Assembly: GCA_950097015.1 (NCBI GenBank)
Contig: CATNEN010000041.1
Location: 1,306,001 to 1,370,000 of the forward strand
Direction: 5' to 3'
Length of the DNA: 64,000 bases
From: Macrostomum hystrix
Taxonomy: Eukaryota > Platyhelminthes > Macrostomidae
Shown: piece after piece, positions 22,966 to 34,135 of the stretch
How positions within the stretch are numbered: position 1 is the first letter of the stretch
Layout of the letters: every line of letters starts with the position of its first letter
Notes under the pieces: model-generated
Databases searched by the model: none
Seen by the model: the letters and a program-made list of their open reading frames with translations, nothing else
What the model was told of the DNA's origin: nothing
Translations under genes and position numbers: made by a program

Positions 22966-25483
22966 GTCGCTGCGGCAGTACAGCAGCAGGTAGTGACTCC
23001 GCCTTCCGTCTTCGAAGTGCGAATTGAAGAATTTCTTCCTCAGGCCGAAGCCGCGCGACTCGAGGAGGCCACGCAGGCGAGGCAGCAGGGAGTCGAACAG
23101 CAGGATGTGCGACGGCAGCCGCTCATTGTCCAGCAGGCGGCGGGTGAAGCCGGCGGGGTCTCCGTAGAATTCCTGCTGCTCCTCCACGTAGTCCGGCCGG
23201 TCGCGCCAGTTTGGGGAACAGTCGAGGGTTCGAGCGCTCACGTTGCTATGGAGATGGGAGTAGAGCGGAGTGGAGTGGCAGGGCGCCAGGAACAGGAAGT
23301 GCAGGTCGGGGTCCAGGTGGGCGGGCACGCCGGTGCGGGCGAGACGCAGCTCGGCCTCCTTGCCCAGGTGATTCACAGCGTCCAGCGGGCCACGCTGGTG
23401 GATGAGGCAGAAGTACAGGGCGGCGGGAACCCCCAGACAGCAGAGCCAGGCCACTGAGGCCTTGCGCAGGCGGGGGCCCAGCTCGCTGAGGCAGAGGCCG
23501 CACTGGTGCATCATCAGAGGCAGCAGGGGGAACACGAAGCGGAACTCCTTGTGGGCTAGGAAGCTGCGGGCCGATGTGACGATATGAGTGATGGGCTTCG
23601 CGAATCGTAACTTTTACTTTTACCCATAGCCTACTAAATGTCACAGGCTTCAAATACGAGCTAAGCCTCTCTCATGTACAGGATTTTAATTATGCGCACT
23701 AGTCTCACCTGCACAGGATTCCAACCATGCATACAACTCTCACCAATACTCAATTCCAAAACTGTACACCGTTCTCACCTGAACAGGATTTTAACCATGT
23801 ACACAACTCTCACCTGTAAACGATCCCAACACTGTACACCGTTCTCACCTTAACAGGATTCCGATTATGTACACCATTATCACCTGTACAGGATTTCAAC
23901 CATGTACATCATTATCACCTGTACAGGATTTCAACCATGTACACCGTTATCCCCTGTACAGGATTTCAACCATGTACACCGTTATCCCCTGTACAGGATT
24001 TCAACCATGTACACCGTTATCCCCTGTACAGGATTCCAATCATGTAGACCAATCTCACCTATAAACGTAGAGTGTCCAAACTATGAGAAGCGTGAGAGCA
24101 GTCTCCACCCGTCGCTTCTGTCGCCAGCTGCGATAACTGGCGTACAGGCAAAGCGGCAGATGGGGGCCCAAAATGGCGGGCACGCCTGCAGTGAAAAAAA
24201 ATTGGTTCAGCTGGTAGTTCAGGTGATACTTAAAACTGAATGGGAAGCTTCAGGCGGAACAAAGAGCTCACCCTGAGTGATGTACCAATGCCAGGGGTGC
24301 ACTCCGTAGAATGAGCCGATGTCGCTGAGCAGATTGTAGTGCAGGAAGTTCAGCTGGGAGAGTGTCCAGCGGCCATAGTAATGCTTGTCGGCCAGGGCGC
24401 TGGCACTCAGCACTAGCAGGCCGGTGGCGGCGTACAGGGCCAGCACCTTCAGCAGACGCCGCCTGCTCCGGGCCGCGTGCCACAGGCAGAGCATCAGCCA
24501 GGGCACAGCGGAGGTTGGGCGGAGGGCGCAGGCTGAGCAAACCGCCAGGGCGAATTTCCACTGCGCCTTGCGACTGGGAATCTCCGGCCAGGGATAATAG
24601 TACAGCCCGACTGTGGTCAGCAGCCACTCCACGCAGTTGGAGAGTGTCCTGGGCGCTGTGTACAGCGTGAACCAGTTCAGCAGCTGGCAGATCAGCGCCC
24701 ACTGAGCAGCCCGTTGGCCAGCCACGCGGCGACTGAATTTGTACAGGTAGAAATCTGCCACCGCAGCTAGGCAGGCCTGGAGCAGGCGGGGCAGCTTCGA
24801 CACGGCCAGCCGGCTGTCCGCACCAATGAGCTGCAGCAGCTTGAACAGCAGGGCGAATGCGCCGGGGTACAGCGGACTACGGAGGCCCGCCTGCCACTCC
24901 CAGGTGAGGCGGCCGTAGCCGAAGGCTGATCTGCAGGTCAAGGTTCAGGTGATCAAGGCGAAGGTTCAGGTGAACAAGGCGAAGGTTCAGGTGATTAGGG
25001 TGAATAATCAGGTGAACAAAGCGAAGGTTCAGGTGAACAAGGCCAAGGTTCAGGTGAACAAGGCGAAGGTTCAGGTGATTAGGGTGAAGAATCAGGTGAA
25101 CAAGGCGAAGGTAGTTCGGGCAGATCCGCAGCTCACCTGTGGGCGACCTCAACGGACTGCCAGAATTCGTCAGGTACAAAGTGCGTGTGCAGCAGCAGGG
25201 CGTTGGCGCAGCGAAAAGCCACCAGCGACAGTAGAAGGCCGCGCTCCGTCAGCAGCGACCGGCGAAGCGGCTCCGGGCCGACCGTCTCTGACGGCTCGAT
25301 GTCGGCATCGCGGTCATCCCGGGTGGCCTCCGGGCCCCACCACAGCCGGCCCAGGAGGGTCGCCACGCCGTTAGGCTGCGGGCCGGACCGCCTTGAACGC
25401 TGGGCGCGGCTGGAGCGGCTGCGCACGAAGGCGCTGGCGTGGCTGGTGCGGCCGGGAGCGGCAGCGCTGCCAGGACTGCTCAT
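22957..25483 (-). CDS. PIGB: GPI mannosyltransferase 3 (PIGB), GT22 family
   Basis: Four exons (25483-25137, 24930-24272, 24185-24059, 23563-22957) join in phase to 579 residues; human PIGB is about 554. The enzyme adds the third mannose to GPI anchors from dolichol-phosphate-mannose in the ER membrane. Signature blocks are FVPDEFWQSVEVAHR and FGYGRLTWEW at the exon 1/2 junction (the PDE of GT22 enzymes), then RPTSAVPW, FYGVHPWHWYITQG at the end of exon 2, and HKEFRFVFPLLPLMM at the start of exon 4. The body is rich in hydrophobic segments, as expected of a multi-pass protein. The start chosen is MSSPGSAAAPG. An in-frame ATG lies further upstream at 25642, but the residues it would add look like translated UTR. 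The first 75 residues are Arg/Ser-rich and unlike the family core. Confidence 0.92.
23690..24060 (-). repeat. 35-bp minisatellite in PIGB intron 3
   Basis: About ten copies of a unit containing ATGTACACCGTTATCCCCTG and ACAGGATTTCAA. The central copies are nearly identical and the outer ones diverged, the usual profile of an array homogenised in the middle. It occupies most of the intron between exons 3 and 4 and ends against the exon 3 donor. Confidence 0.95.
24935..25110 (-). repeat. 21-bp minisatellite in PIGB intron 1
   Basis: About eight copies of AAGGTTCAGGTGAACAAGGC with GATTAGGGTGAA variants. It fills nearly the whole 206-bp intron between exons 1 and 2. The unit is a multiple of three, so it reads as an open KVQVNKA repeat on the plus strand, which is not a gene. 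Confidence 0.95.
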
Positions 25484-26026
25484 GACCGGCTGGCCGGCGG
25501 CTGGAAATGCTGTAGTCAATTTAAACACTTGTTTGGTTACTAAGGTCGAGATTTGGAACAAAGAAAAAGAAACAAAAAAATAACAAGAAAACAAATAAAA
25601 TAAAATCGGAACGGACAAATGAGCAAGTCGGCAAAAACGCAAACAAATATCGTAATTGATTTGTACTCAAGTTTTGCTACTCAATTTGTTATATTGATTT
25701 GCAATTCATTTGATTGAAGAAAAGTTTTCTAACAAAAAATCCAGTAGCGCAAAGAAGTAGCTCAGCTTCACCGAGTTAAAAACTGAGGCAAAAGTGCAGG
25801 CCATAGAACAGCCATAGAACATGGATAGAACAGCATATAATCAACACTTTCATCAGGATCTCAAACCTGAATAAAAAATAGCACAAATTGCTGGCAAATT
25901 GATAGAATCGGTCCGATTCTACTCGTATTAACATTTTCAGACGATAACACGCAATTTGTTTCGGTTCGCAGTAAATCGTAAGCTTCTGCTGAGCAGTAAA
26001 TCACAGCTGAGCAGCACAGTATGTGC
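25484..26026. other. intergenic: PIGB 5' flank and NAPE-PLD 3' flank
   Basis: AT-rich, with several A-runs around 25555-25610. I see no coding region, clear core promoter, repeat array or RNA gene. Both flanking genes are on the minus strand, so it must hold the 3' end of NAPE-PLD and the promoter of PIGB. Confidence 0.6.
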
Positions 26027-27386
26027 TCAATGCGTCTGGCAAACACATTCCCCCACTTTGATGGTCCGGAAGTCGCCCAGGTTGCTGTCTCCCTGCTGCC
26101 TGGCGTTCTCCATGGCCTTACTCAGGTCCTCAGGCGGCTGCAACAAGCCCTGAAATCCAGCGAGGGATTCCGTTTAGTGCCAGCTCGGCTCGATCTCCCG
26201 GGCCTACTCAAGTCGGTCTCACCTCTCTCGTGGTCATGCGGAAAGCGCCCCAGTGAATGCCGACAGACAGTTTGCTGCGGATCTCCCGGTGAATCACGAC
26301 AGCCTCCTCGGGGCAGACGTGCTGCACGCCAAACACGTTCCTGAAAAAAAACGGATCACGTCACGTGACTGTTGAGGCTGAACATTAGGAGAGCCTTTCA
26401 GCAACCGCTCACCGAGGCTCGTAGCAGCCAATGGGAATGGCCGACAGGTCAAACGGACCGAACCGCTGGCCTAATTTGAGGAAACAAATATATAGATAAC
26501 GTAGCAAAATTCAGCGAAATTCAAGGGTTGCGAAACCTGAAAACCCTGGGCAGAACTGGCTCACCAATGAGCTGGAAAACCTGAAAAGCCTAGGCAGAAC
26601 TGGCTCACCAATGAGTTTGAAGATGCTGTTCTGGTAGCCCGTGTCTCCGGCAAAGAATACTTTGAGCTCGCCAAACTGCAGCACGAAGCTGCCCCACAGG
26701 CTGCAGTTCCTGTCTAAGGCGCCGCGACCGCTCCAGTGACTGGCGGGCGCGAATGTCACACTAAGACCGCTCACGCTGTTGCAGTCCGTGTTCCACCATT
26801 TCATTTCTGCCACCCTCTCGAAGCCAAAACTGCGCATCAGCTGAGCATCGCCGGCTGGGACGAAGCACTGAACGCCCCGATTGGCCAAAGCCAGCTCCTT
26901 CAGGGTTTTCTCGTCCATGTGGTCCATGTGGTTGTGGCTGATGCACAGCGCATGAATCTGCGGCAGGTCCCTCACCTGGCAGGCGGATGGGATGTGCCGA
27001 CTGGACCCGGTCCATTTCGTTGGCCCAATGAAGTCGCTGAAGTTTGGATCACAAAGAACTCGAATTGGGCTGCCAGCGGAGCTGCTCTGCGCACTGTAGA
27101 ATGTGAACAGGCAGGAGGCGTGGCCCAGCCAGGTCAGGCAGGCGGAGTTTGGCTGGAAGGTGGGGAACTGGCAGCCTCGGTGCTGATAATCTGACAAATC
27201 ACTGGGCGCTGGCTGCCTCTTCATAGGATTTCCCGCAACGAACATTGAGTAGCCAAGGACGCTGGGCAGCTTGAAATCCCATGGACAGCTGTACACCACA
27301 CCTTGGCCAGATATCCACGAGTTGTATGGCTGCTCCTTGGCAGCTGGTAGATCTTCACCTGTTGACGATGATGATGCTGTCCTCAT
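26027..27386 (-). CDS. NAPEPLD: N-acyl-phosphatidylethanolamine-hydrolysing phospholipase D
   Basis: Four exons (27386-26609, 26470-26413, 26340-26223, 26149-26027) give 358 residues; the human enzyme is 393. This metallo-beta-lactamase-fold enzyme releases N-acylethanolamines such as anandamide from membrane NAPE. The zinc-binding HxHxDH signature is present as SHNHMDHMD. It is followed by family blocks [61 protein letters not shown] and [10 protein letters not shown]. These supply the expected later His and Asp ligands. N-terminal WLGHASCLF matches the substrate-pocket strand of the family. No signal peptide. The last exon is short and ends [10 protein letters not shown]. It lies in tandem with PIGB and the GMC gene on the same strand. 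Confidence 0.93.
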
Positions 27387-29472
27387 GATTATGCACTGAA
27401 ATCACAGAAGCTTGCCTGAAGGTGCTTCCAGCGTCAAATAAAGCTGTCACTTGAAATGAGGACTTATTAGAATAGGACTGGGTTTGCTCAATACTATTTC
27501 TACATAGCAAATATATAAAAATAAAAAGCAGCTAAAATAGTCACTGCTTCATTTACTTGGAAAGCAGTGAAAAATATTTGATTGAAAGGACAAAAATTAT
27601 ATTGAACAGATATATAGTTTAAAAAGTTGATAGAAACAGTGAACAGTAGAAAAAATGTGAGTAAAATTATGAACTAAAGACTATAAAATACATAACTATA
27701 AAATATTTAGCTAATGAAACACATCACCAATTTTTTAAAATCAAATATGTAGTGAATTTTTTTTATAAATTATTATAATAAACATTACTAATGAATGCCT
27801 ACATTCAACTATTTGTAGTATAGAGCAAACCTTATCCTACTTATTAATAATAATAATAGGATTCAGAACAATATAGAATATGTAATTAATACTTACCTTT
27901 TCAAAACTAAAGTCAGGAATATGCCATGGAAAATAAAAAGTGAGGTCTAGGCCAATCATTACTTATAATATTTAGAAATATAGAAACATTGAAAAGAAAT
28001 AGTTGCCAACCCCCTAAACAATGCATACCATTTTACTATTCAATTAATGTAAATATTTGTCTAGTGTCACAACACAAATAGTCACATTAGACAACACATC
28101 ATAAAATTTTAACTGCAAGACTAATCACATAGTATGTGTTCGGGATTTGTAAAAATATGAGATACAATTTTAGTTTTCCAGATTTATTTAAAATGTAAAA
28201 TATTTTTGTTCACTTGAGTCAATTGCAATCCATTATGTGTAGGCCTATATCTCCCATAAATGAAAGATAGTAAAGTAAGCGACATTTGAATCAATCAAAT
28301 CAAGCTGAACACATAACAGAAACAGATACAAATATTAGAAACACATTACATATTTTATACTATACTATACAATATAGATAAAAATAAATTACTGATTTGT
28401 TCACCCATTGCACTGATGTAGCAAAGATTATTAAGACTAGAAAACTAGCAAATGAATGTGTATAATTTGATCCGGGAATGAGCAGGGTTTTTCTGCCAAA
28501 AAATCTGGATGCAAGCTTGCATCTCAAGCTAAAAAATGGATGCAAATATGAAAGTCAGGATGCAACTTGCATCTAGGCCTAAATTTGCGAATTTTGTTTG
28601 GATGAATAATTAATTATCTTATTTGTTCATTATTTACATAGTTAAAGTAAGTGGCATAACGCATAAGTATGGTTCGATTCATTAAACTATTTGGAATTCA
28701 AATTTGTGCTAAAACCAAAGAAAAATGTATTTTTAAAAACAATTTATTTATACATGATGTTTTGTTCCTAACTTTTGCTAAAAATGACTAAAAAATCTTG
28801 TCATCTTGATCTAAAAAATGCAGATTCACGAGTTGCATCTAGTGTTAAAAAGTGGGTGCAAATCCAAATTTCAGGGTGTAAGTTACACCCTATTTGCATA
28901 AAAACCCCGGGGTATGAGTCGTACGAGAGTTAGGCCTATTATGATGAAGTCTCATGACTCATATTTCGAAGAAAAAAACTACTTTGAATCTGTTCCGTCG
29001 ACGGAACAGATAGCGATAATTAACGATTTACAGGCCAGAATAGTATAACTCAAACTTGAATAGAAAAACACAACTTTTATATATTTCTAATAATCTGCTT
29101 CGATTAACACCGAAATTTTCGCTAGAAAACGGTGCATAGAATATTATAAAATTGGCTGAAACTATTATGTTCAATATTTCTAAACTAAATGGATAGTGGT
29201 TACATGGGCTATCAGTGTTTATATCGCATAATACAATACAACATATTATATCATATGTCATATAACATTCGGCAAAAGATCCTCAGCAGTTTGTGAATTT
29301 AAATTAACTGAAGAAACATTTAGTTTTTTAATTTCTACAAAAATTAGCTTAAGGCTTTGACAAAATTTGACTCCAAGCGAATAAATTGTCCACTGCCCCC
29401 AGTTTGAAGATGTAAATATGGGAATAATTATTATTGAAAGTATTGTTTTATCATTACTCAAAACTTTCAGTT
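27387..29472. other. long AT-rich intergenic region between NAPE-PLD and the GMC gene
   Basis: About 2.1 kb of AT-rich DNA with scattered short minus-strand open frames that have no recognisable domain. The only structure I find is the candidate transposon at 28483-28910. It must contain the NAPE-PLD promoter and the GMC 3' flank, but I cannot place either. Confidence 0.6.
28483..28910. mobile_element. candidate non-autonomous hAT-like element
   Basis: The left end reads CAGGGTTTTTCTGCC, and the reverse complement of the right end reads CCGGGGTTTTTATGC, imperfect terminal inverted repeats. They are flanked by GGAATGAG (28475-28482) and GGTATGAG (28911-28918), an 8-bp direct repeat with one mismatch, as expected for hAT insertion. 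Inside, two related blocks carry (A)nTGGATGCAAAT and TTGCATCTAG motifs. No transposase. Confidence 0.4.
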
Positions 29473-32400
29473 TTAGTTCTTGTGTTGTAGCATGGCGTCG
29501 GCAGCTTTTCTAGCGACTGCCACCACCAGCTCATGCGGCCCGCAGTCTGGCACTGATGGAAGAATGCTGGCATCGACCACCCGCAGTCCATTCGTGCCAT
29601 GAAAACTGAAATACGAAAAAACTTTGATTTTCGTACAATTGAAGGTTAGGGTCTCAGTAAAAGCAACTCAAAGCTAAGCATAAATAAGAAAATTGACTAA
29701 AATTGTGGGTCACACGTAATTTATTCGCTTAATTGGATTTGAAAGCAACTCAAACTAATTTTGAATGCGCACCGAAAATTTTTATCCACAAAACCGCCTT
29801 GAGACTTTGGCGTCATTGGCACGGAGGCTGCATAGTGATAGCTGCTGACTGCTGACTGCCTGATGGAGCAGTCCAGCTGGCTGTCACTCAGCAACTCTTC
29901 GTATCTGACACCACCGACTTTACCGCCACACGTCTTCATCATCGGAAGGTGCACCCGAAAGTTCCAGCCGGCGAGGCCGGGCGCAGTCCATAGCCACTCG
30001 GCCAGTCTCTTCGCCGACTCACGCAGCCGCGACGCGTCCAACGGGTGACTGAGGTAAGCCGGGTCGGGCCGGCCGTCAGCCGCGACTCCCCGGCTGCCTG
30101 TCCGGGCCAGGGTGAGGACTGCCAGAAAGCCTGACCGCCCGTCAGGCAGGCCCGCGAACTCGCGCCAAGCCGCAGGCAGATAGTTGGACGACCGGCGGAG
30201 CACAGCATTGTCTAGCTGGCTGCTGGCCACAATGTACACCAGGGCGTCCGGCGGCATCCGGCCGGTGAGGATGATGGTGCCAGATGTGGATAGAATGCCT
30301 TCATGCAGGTTTGGAGTTTCAGGAGCTCAGAGATTGGTGCAGGGGGAAATCTTCAATTGGCATGCCAGTCCCAGATCCCGAATCCCGACAAGTCGCGCCA
30401 AGAATGCCTCCTGCACAACCTCCATCACAAAGCCCTGCCTAAATGCCCCCTCACAAAGCCAAACCTACAAAGCCTCCCCACATGTACACAGCCTCCACCA
30501 AAATTCAAAGCCTCCCCCACAAAGCCTTCCCCACACAGCTTCCCGCACAAAGCCTTCCCCACAAAGCCTCCCCCACACAGCCTCCCCCATACAGCATCCC
30601 CCACAAAGCCTTCCCCATACAGCCTCCCCCATACAGCATCCCCCACAAAGCCTCCCCCACAAAGCCTCCCCCACACAGCCTCCCCCATACAGCATCCCCC
30701 ACAAAGCCTCCCCCATACAGCCTCCCCCATACAGCATCCCCCACAAAGCCTTCCCCACACAGCTTCCCGCACAAAGCCTTCCCCCAAGCCTCCTCCATAC
30801 AGCATCCCCCACAAAGCCTTCCCCATACAGCCTACCCCATACAGCATCCCCCACAAAGCCTTCCCCACAAAGCCTCCCCCACACAGCCTCCCCCATACAG
30901 CATCCCCCACAAAGCCTCCCCCATACAGCCTCCCCCATACAGCATCCCCCACAAAGCCTCCCCCACAAAGCCTCCCCCACACAGCCTCCCCCATACAGCA
31001 TCCCCCACAAAGCCTCCCCCATACAGCATCCCCCATACAGAGCCTCCAAAGCTCCCCCAAAGCCTCAGCAGCGCACCCTGCCCCCAGCGCCAGAAGTTCC
31101 ACAGCTCCCCCAGGCCAAAGAGGCTCCTCAGGCCGAAGCGGCCGGCCTCGAAGTGGTCTGAGGAGACGTAGAGCGAGTACAGCAGGTGGTCCTGCAGGCC
31201 GCGGCGCGGCACAGCGAGGCTGGACCTGGCGAGAATTCGCGGGGTCGTCAGCGCTCCAGCAGCCAGTGCCACCTCGCCATCGTACGGACTCAGCAGGATA
31301 TTGAAATCATTTCCGCCTGTCGAACCTCGCTCTATACTGGCTTGGACACCGATGGTTCGATTTTCTGGCGACATGAGCACCTGCATCACATGCAGAAGTA
31401 GCGCGGATAGCTTTAGTGGCGAGGCCACATTCATTTGGGGCGCAGCCGCGTAGAGAAGGATTGGGTTCTTGTCGTGCAAGATCCTAAGGGTCGTACGCCC
31501 CTTGACCTCCAGGGCACAGTGAGAGTGTACACTGCCCGACGATGAGAAAGTCGGGGCAATTGTACCAGTGCACGGTGTGCCAGTGCACGGTATCTTTGTG
31601 CGTGTTTGCTCAGAAGGCAGTGAAAGGGGCAGGGATGCCTCCTCGCTGGCTGCGGGTCCAGTGTCACCAAATGATGTGCCGTTGCCCGCAGCCCTCCTGC
31701 AATTTTTATTATTATGACATAGCTATCTATCCATCTTTAGATTTATAGGATAATATGGAACAACTAAGATATAAATTGAGACGTTAGAACCAGCTAATGC
31801 TGATGAGGCAGAGAATCTGGATGACCTTGACCACTCGAACGCCCGCCAGCAGCCGCAGATACGAGTTTCGGTGACCGAATTTCTCAGGCTCCAGATTCGA
31901 CATCAGCTGATCGCACGGCGTGAACCGCAGGCCCTGGCGAGTTCGCACTGAGTGAAATCAAATTTAACCAAGCTTTTTCTAAATCTATAACTCACATTTG
32001 AAGCTTGAGTATTAAACATTGAAAACCCAAGACTCAGACTCACACAGAGGCGGACTCAGACTGAAACGGAAATGCGCCTGCCGGGCAGACTCTGACAGCA
32101 GCTTAGACAGCTGGCCGTGTGGACTTGACTCGGACAGCCGCAACCTGTTAAACTGGCGAACCTCCTCTGCGGGATGGAGGGGAATCGACTGGGATGTAGG
32201 ATGGGGAATCGACTGGGATGTAGGATGGGGAATCGACTGGGATGTAGGATGGGGAATCGACTGGGATGTAGAATGTGGAATCGGATGGGATGTCGTATGG
32301 GTTATTGTCTCGGAAGTCGGAAGGTGGGGAATCGGATGGGAAATGAGACGGCATGCTCAGATGGCGCTGAGCTGTCACGTTGCAGACCGTGCATGAGTCG

Positions 32401-33259
32401 CCGCAGCAGGCTGGCATTCCAGAACTCGGCCCCGTGTCTGGCCTGCCAGCTGGCCAGGGAGTCGCAGTCGGCCGGCTCGGTCATGAGGAGGGCGTTCACA
32501 AGACTCGAACCACCGACGCCCCTGCCCGCGTGGAGCACGAAGGACTGGTGATCGGAGGTGGTCAAAAGAGCTATCTAGAAAAGCTGGCGCCAATCGCCAA
32601 TAAAATATTTTTTGTCCGCTACTTTTGCTTATCCCGCTTCGCCCGCTTGTCCCGCTTCGCCCGCTTGTCCCGCTTCGCCCGCTTGTCCCGCTTCGCCCGC
32701 TTGTCCCGCTTCGCCCGCTTGTTCCGCTTCGCCCGCTTGTCCCGCTGCAACCGCTTGTCCCGCTTCACCCACCCGCGCTCGCATGGCCAGACCGGCTCTT
32801 CGCTGCGCAGCGGAGCGGAAGTTCCAGACCAGGCGCTGCTCCGGCAGCAACGCCAGCGGCCCCAGCGCCGGCCAGCTTGTCAGGAAGCGCGCCGGCCAAC
32901 CGACATCGGCGCGATCGCCAGCTTCAACCAGGGCGACGGCGATGGGTCGCTTCGATTTGGCGAGTATTCGTCGAGCCAGAGCGCAGCCGGAACTTCCAGC
33001 GCCAACTTTGAATAGCGGAAAGGGACGGAGGACGGTAGCTAGACCTGGCCCAACAACTGTATTCAGAGCTTTAAAAAGAACTGCGAGTTCGGAAAGCTCA
33101 AGAGTCCGCACCTATGATTACGTCGTATCGAGCCGAACCGCCTATCAGCTGATGGTACTCTGACTGCTGCTGCTGTTGCTGCTGTTGCCACACAAATTTC
33201 CCAAATAGAAGACTAGCTACCAGTCCGAGAACTGCCAGGCACAATGAGCTAAGCTGCAT
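29473..33259 (-). CDS. GMC-family FAD-dependent oxidoreductase (glucose/choline dehydrogenase-like)
   Basis: Eight exons (33259-33112, 33005-32773, 32544-32379, 32166-32044, 31947-31826, 31380-31077, 30325-29773, 29605-29473) join in phase to 593 residues, a normal GMC length. It starts with an uncleaved-looking hydrophobic segment (SLCLAVLGLVASLLF) and a Gln run. The FAD-binding DVIIVGAGSSGCALA crosses the exon 1/2 junction. GRGVGGSSLVNALL is GMC signature 1, and AAGALTTPRIL the second signature region. The C-terminal domain has SYHYAAS in place of the catalytic-His motif and ends LRVVDASILPSVPDCGPHE, with His at the second active-site position. Substrate cannot be told from sequence. The exon 5 donor is the weakest boundary: GTCATC at 31826 or GTCAAG at 31832, both in phase. 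Introns carry minisatellites and a SINE. Confidence 0.88.
30435..31060 (-). repeat. CCCCCACAAAGCCT / CCCCCATACAGC minisatellite in GMC intron 6
   Basis: About 600 bp of 14-16-bp units, CACAAAGCCTCCCC and CATACAGCCTCCCC, in alternating order. All three frames stay open on both strands, which produces Pro-rich and Gly/Trp/Leu-rich spurious open frames of up to 330 codons. It starts within a few bases of the exon 6 donor (31077). Confidence 0.95.
31415..31722 (+). mobile_element. tRNA-derived SINE, 5'-truncated copy (GMC intron 5)
   Basis: Matches the body of the SINE at 21111-21480 from GGCGAGGCCACATT to CCTCCTGCAATT, in the same order. It lacks the A and B boxes. It lies antisense to the GMC gene between exons 5 and 6, beginning about 35 bp beyond the exon 6 acceptor. 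It ends in an ATTATTATG tail. Confidence 0.8.
32175..32285 (-). repeat. 24-bp GGGAATCGACTGGGATGTAGGATG repeat in GMC intron 3
   Basis: Four to five copies next to the exon 4 acceptor (exon begins at 32166). The unit is a multiple of three, giving a short spurious GIDWDVGW frame. Confidence 0.9.
32632..32770 (-). repeat. 18-bp CCCGCTTCGCCCGCTTGT minisatellite in GMC intron 2
   Basis: About eight copies immediately beyond the exon 2 donor (32773). The 18-bp unit is open in frame on both strands, for example EAGQAG on the minus strand. It appears fused to the end of exon 2 if the donor is missed. The coding exon should end at CGAGCGCGG before GTGGGT. Confidence 0.92.
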
Positions 33260-34135
33260 GACTGCTTGGCCTCACAAAATCCTTGTCAATTTTTCCCTCT
33301 ACCGACTACCTTTATCTAGCCCTGCACTCGCAAAATACCTGTTCGCGAGCGCCGAGGCGGGCGTCGTCAGTTCTCGGTCTCTCCCGCCGGATCGGATTGC
33401 AACAAAAAAATGGGAGGCAGCAGGGGATGTCAGAGTACTTCGTGCGCGCTCACGGCGCATCTGCGTCCCTCACAGTCCCTACTCACTCTGTCCCAACTCC
33501 CAGAAAATGCAACCTGTTGCAAATGCCCCTTTCTCCCTCTCCCGTCTCCTCTGAATTCTGCCGCCTTCCTCATCCTGACGCTCCCGCCCCAATTCCTCGG
33601 GATAAACATGTCCGAGTCTCGCACCCAAGCTCGCACTCTTGTCCTCACCGCGGATGGCCTCTCTCTGACGCAGCTTTGTGAGCTAGGGACTGTGCATCGA
33701 ACTCAAAGATTGGCTGCATGCTGAGTAGGCTTTTGCGCCGCATTAATTTTCTTTCTCGGAGTCTCAGTTGGCCAAGTGTAATTTCTACCCTATACTCGTA
33801 CTCGTGTCTATGAAATGAACAAGTCGACTTAAATCCATTCTTAATACGAGCGTAATAGCGGCTGAAAGCAAATTATTCATTGTTCTCATAGTCAGTCTCG
33901 CCAGTCTGGCTCCACCGTTCAATACGCAGGAGGAAAAAGAAAAAAATTAGCTTAGTCGATCAGTTTGTTTATTAATTAGTTTAATTTGTCATATTAAGGA
34001 AGAAAACTTGGCCACCACCTTAACAGAGTTCGCGACAGTTTCTCTGGTTTCAGTCAAATAGAGCAGCGGAGGTCGACCTGCAATTTGGGATTGTGGTTGG
34101 CGAGCATGTTATTTATTATTTGAACAATCACTTCT
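33260..34135. other. GMC 5' flank and spacer before the 24-bp array
   Basis: Contains the likely promoter region of the GMC gene, which is transcribed leftward from here. Short open frames have no domain content. I find no clear TATA box, repeat or RNA gene. Confidence 0.6.

Noticed and set aside
30184-31304. Pro-rich frames of about 325-333 codons on the plus strand and their minus-strand counterparts
   Set aside because: Minisatellite in GMC intron 6 plus antisense of GMC exons. No independent evidence of coding.
22957-33259. PIGB, NAPE-PLD and GMC gene as a functional operon or cluster
   Set aside because: They are on one strand but separated by 0.5-2.1 kb with no shared pathway. No trans-splicing signal was recognised. 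Tandem order alone is weak evidence.
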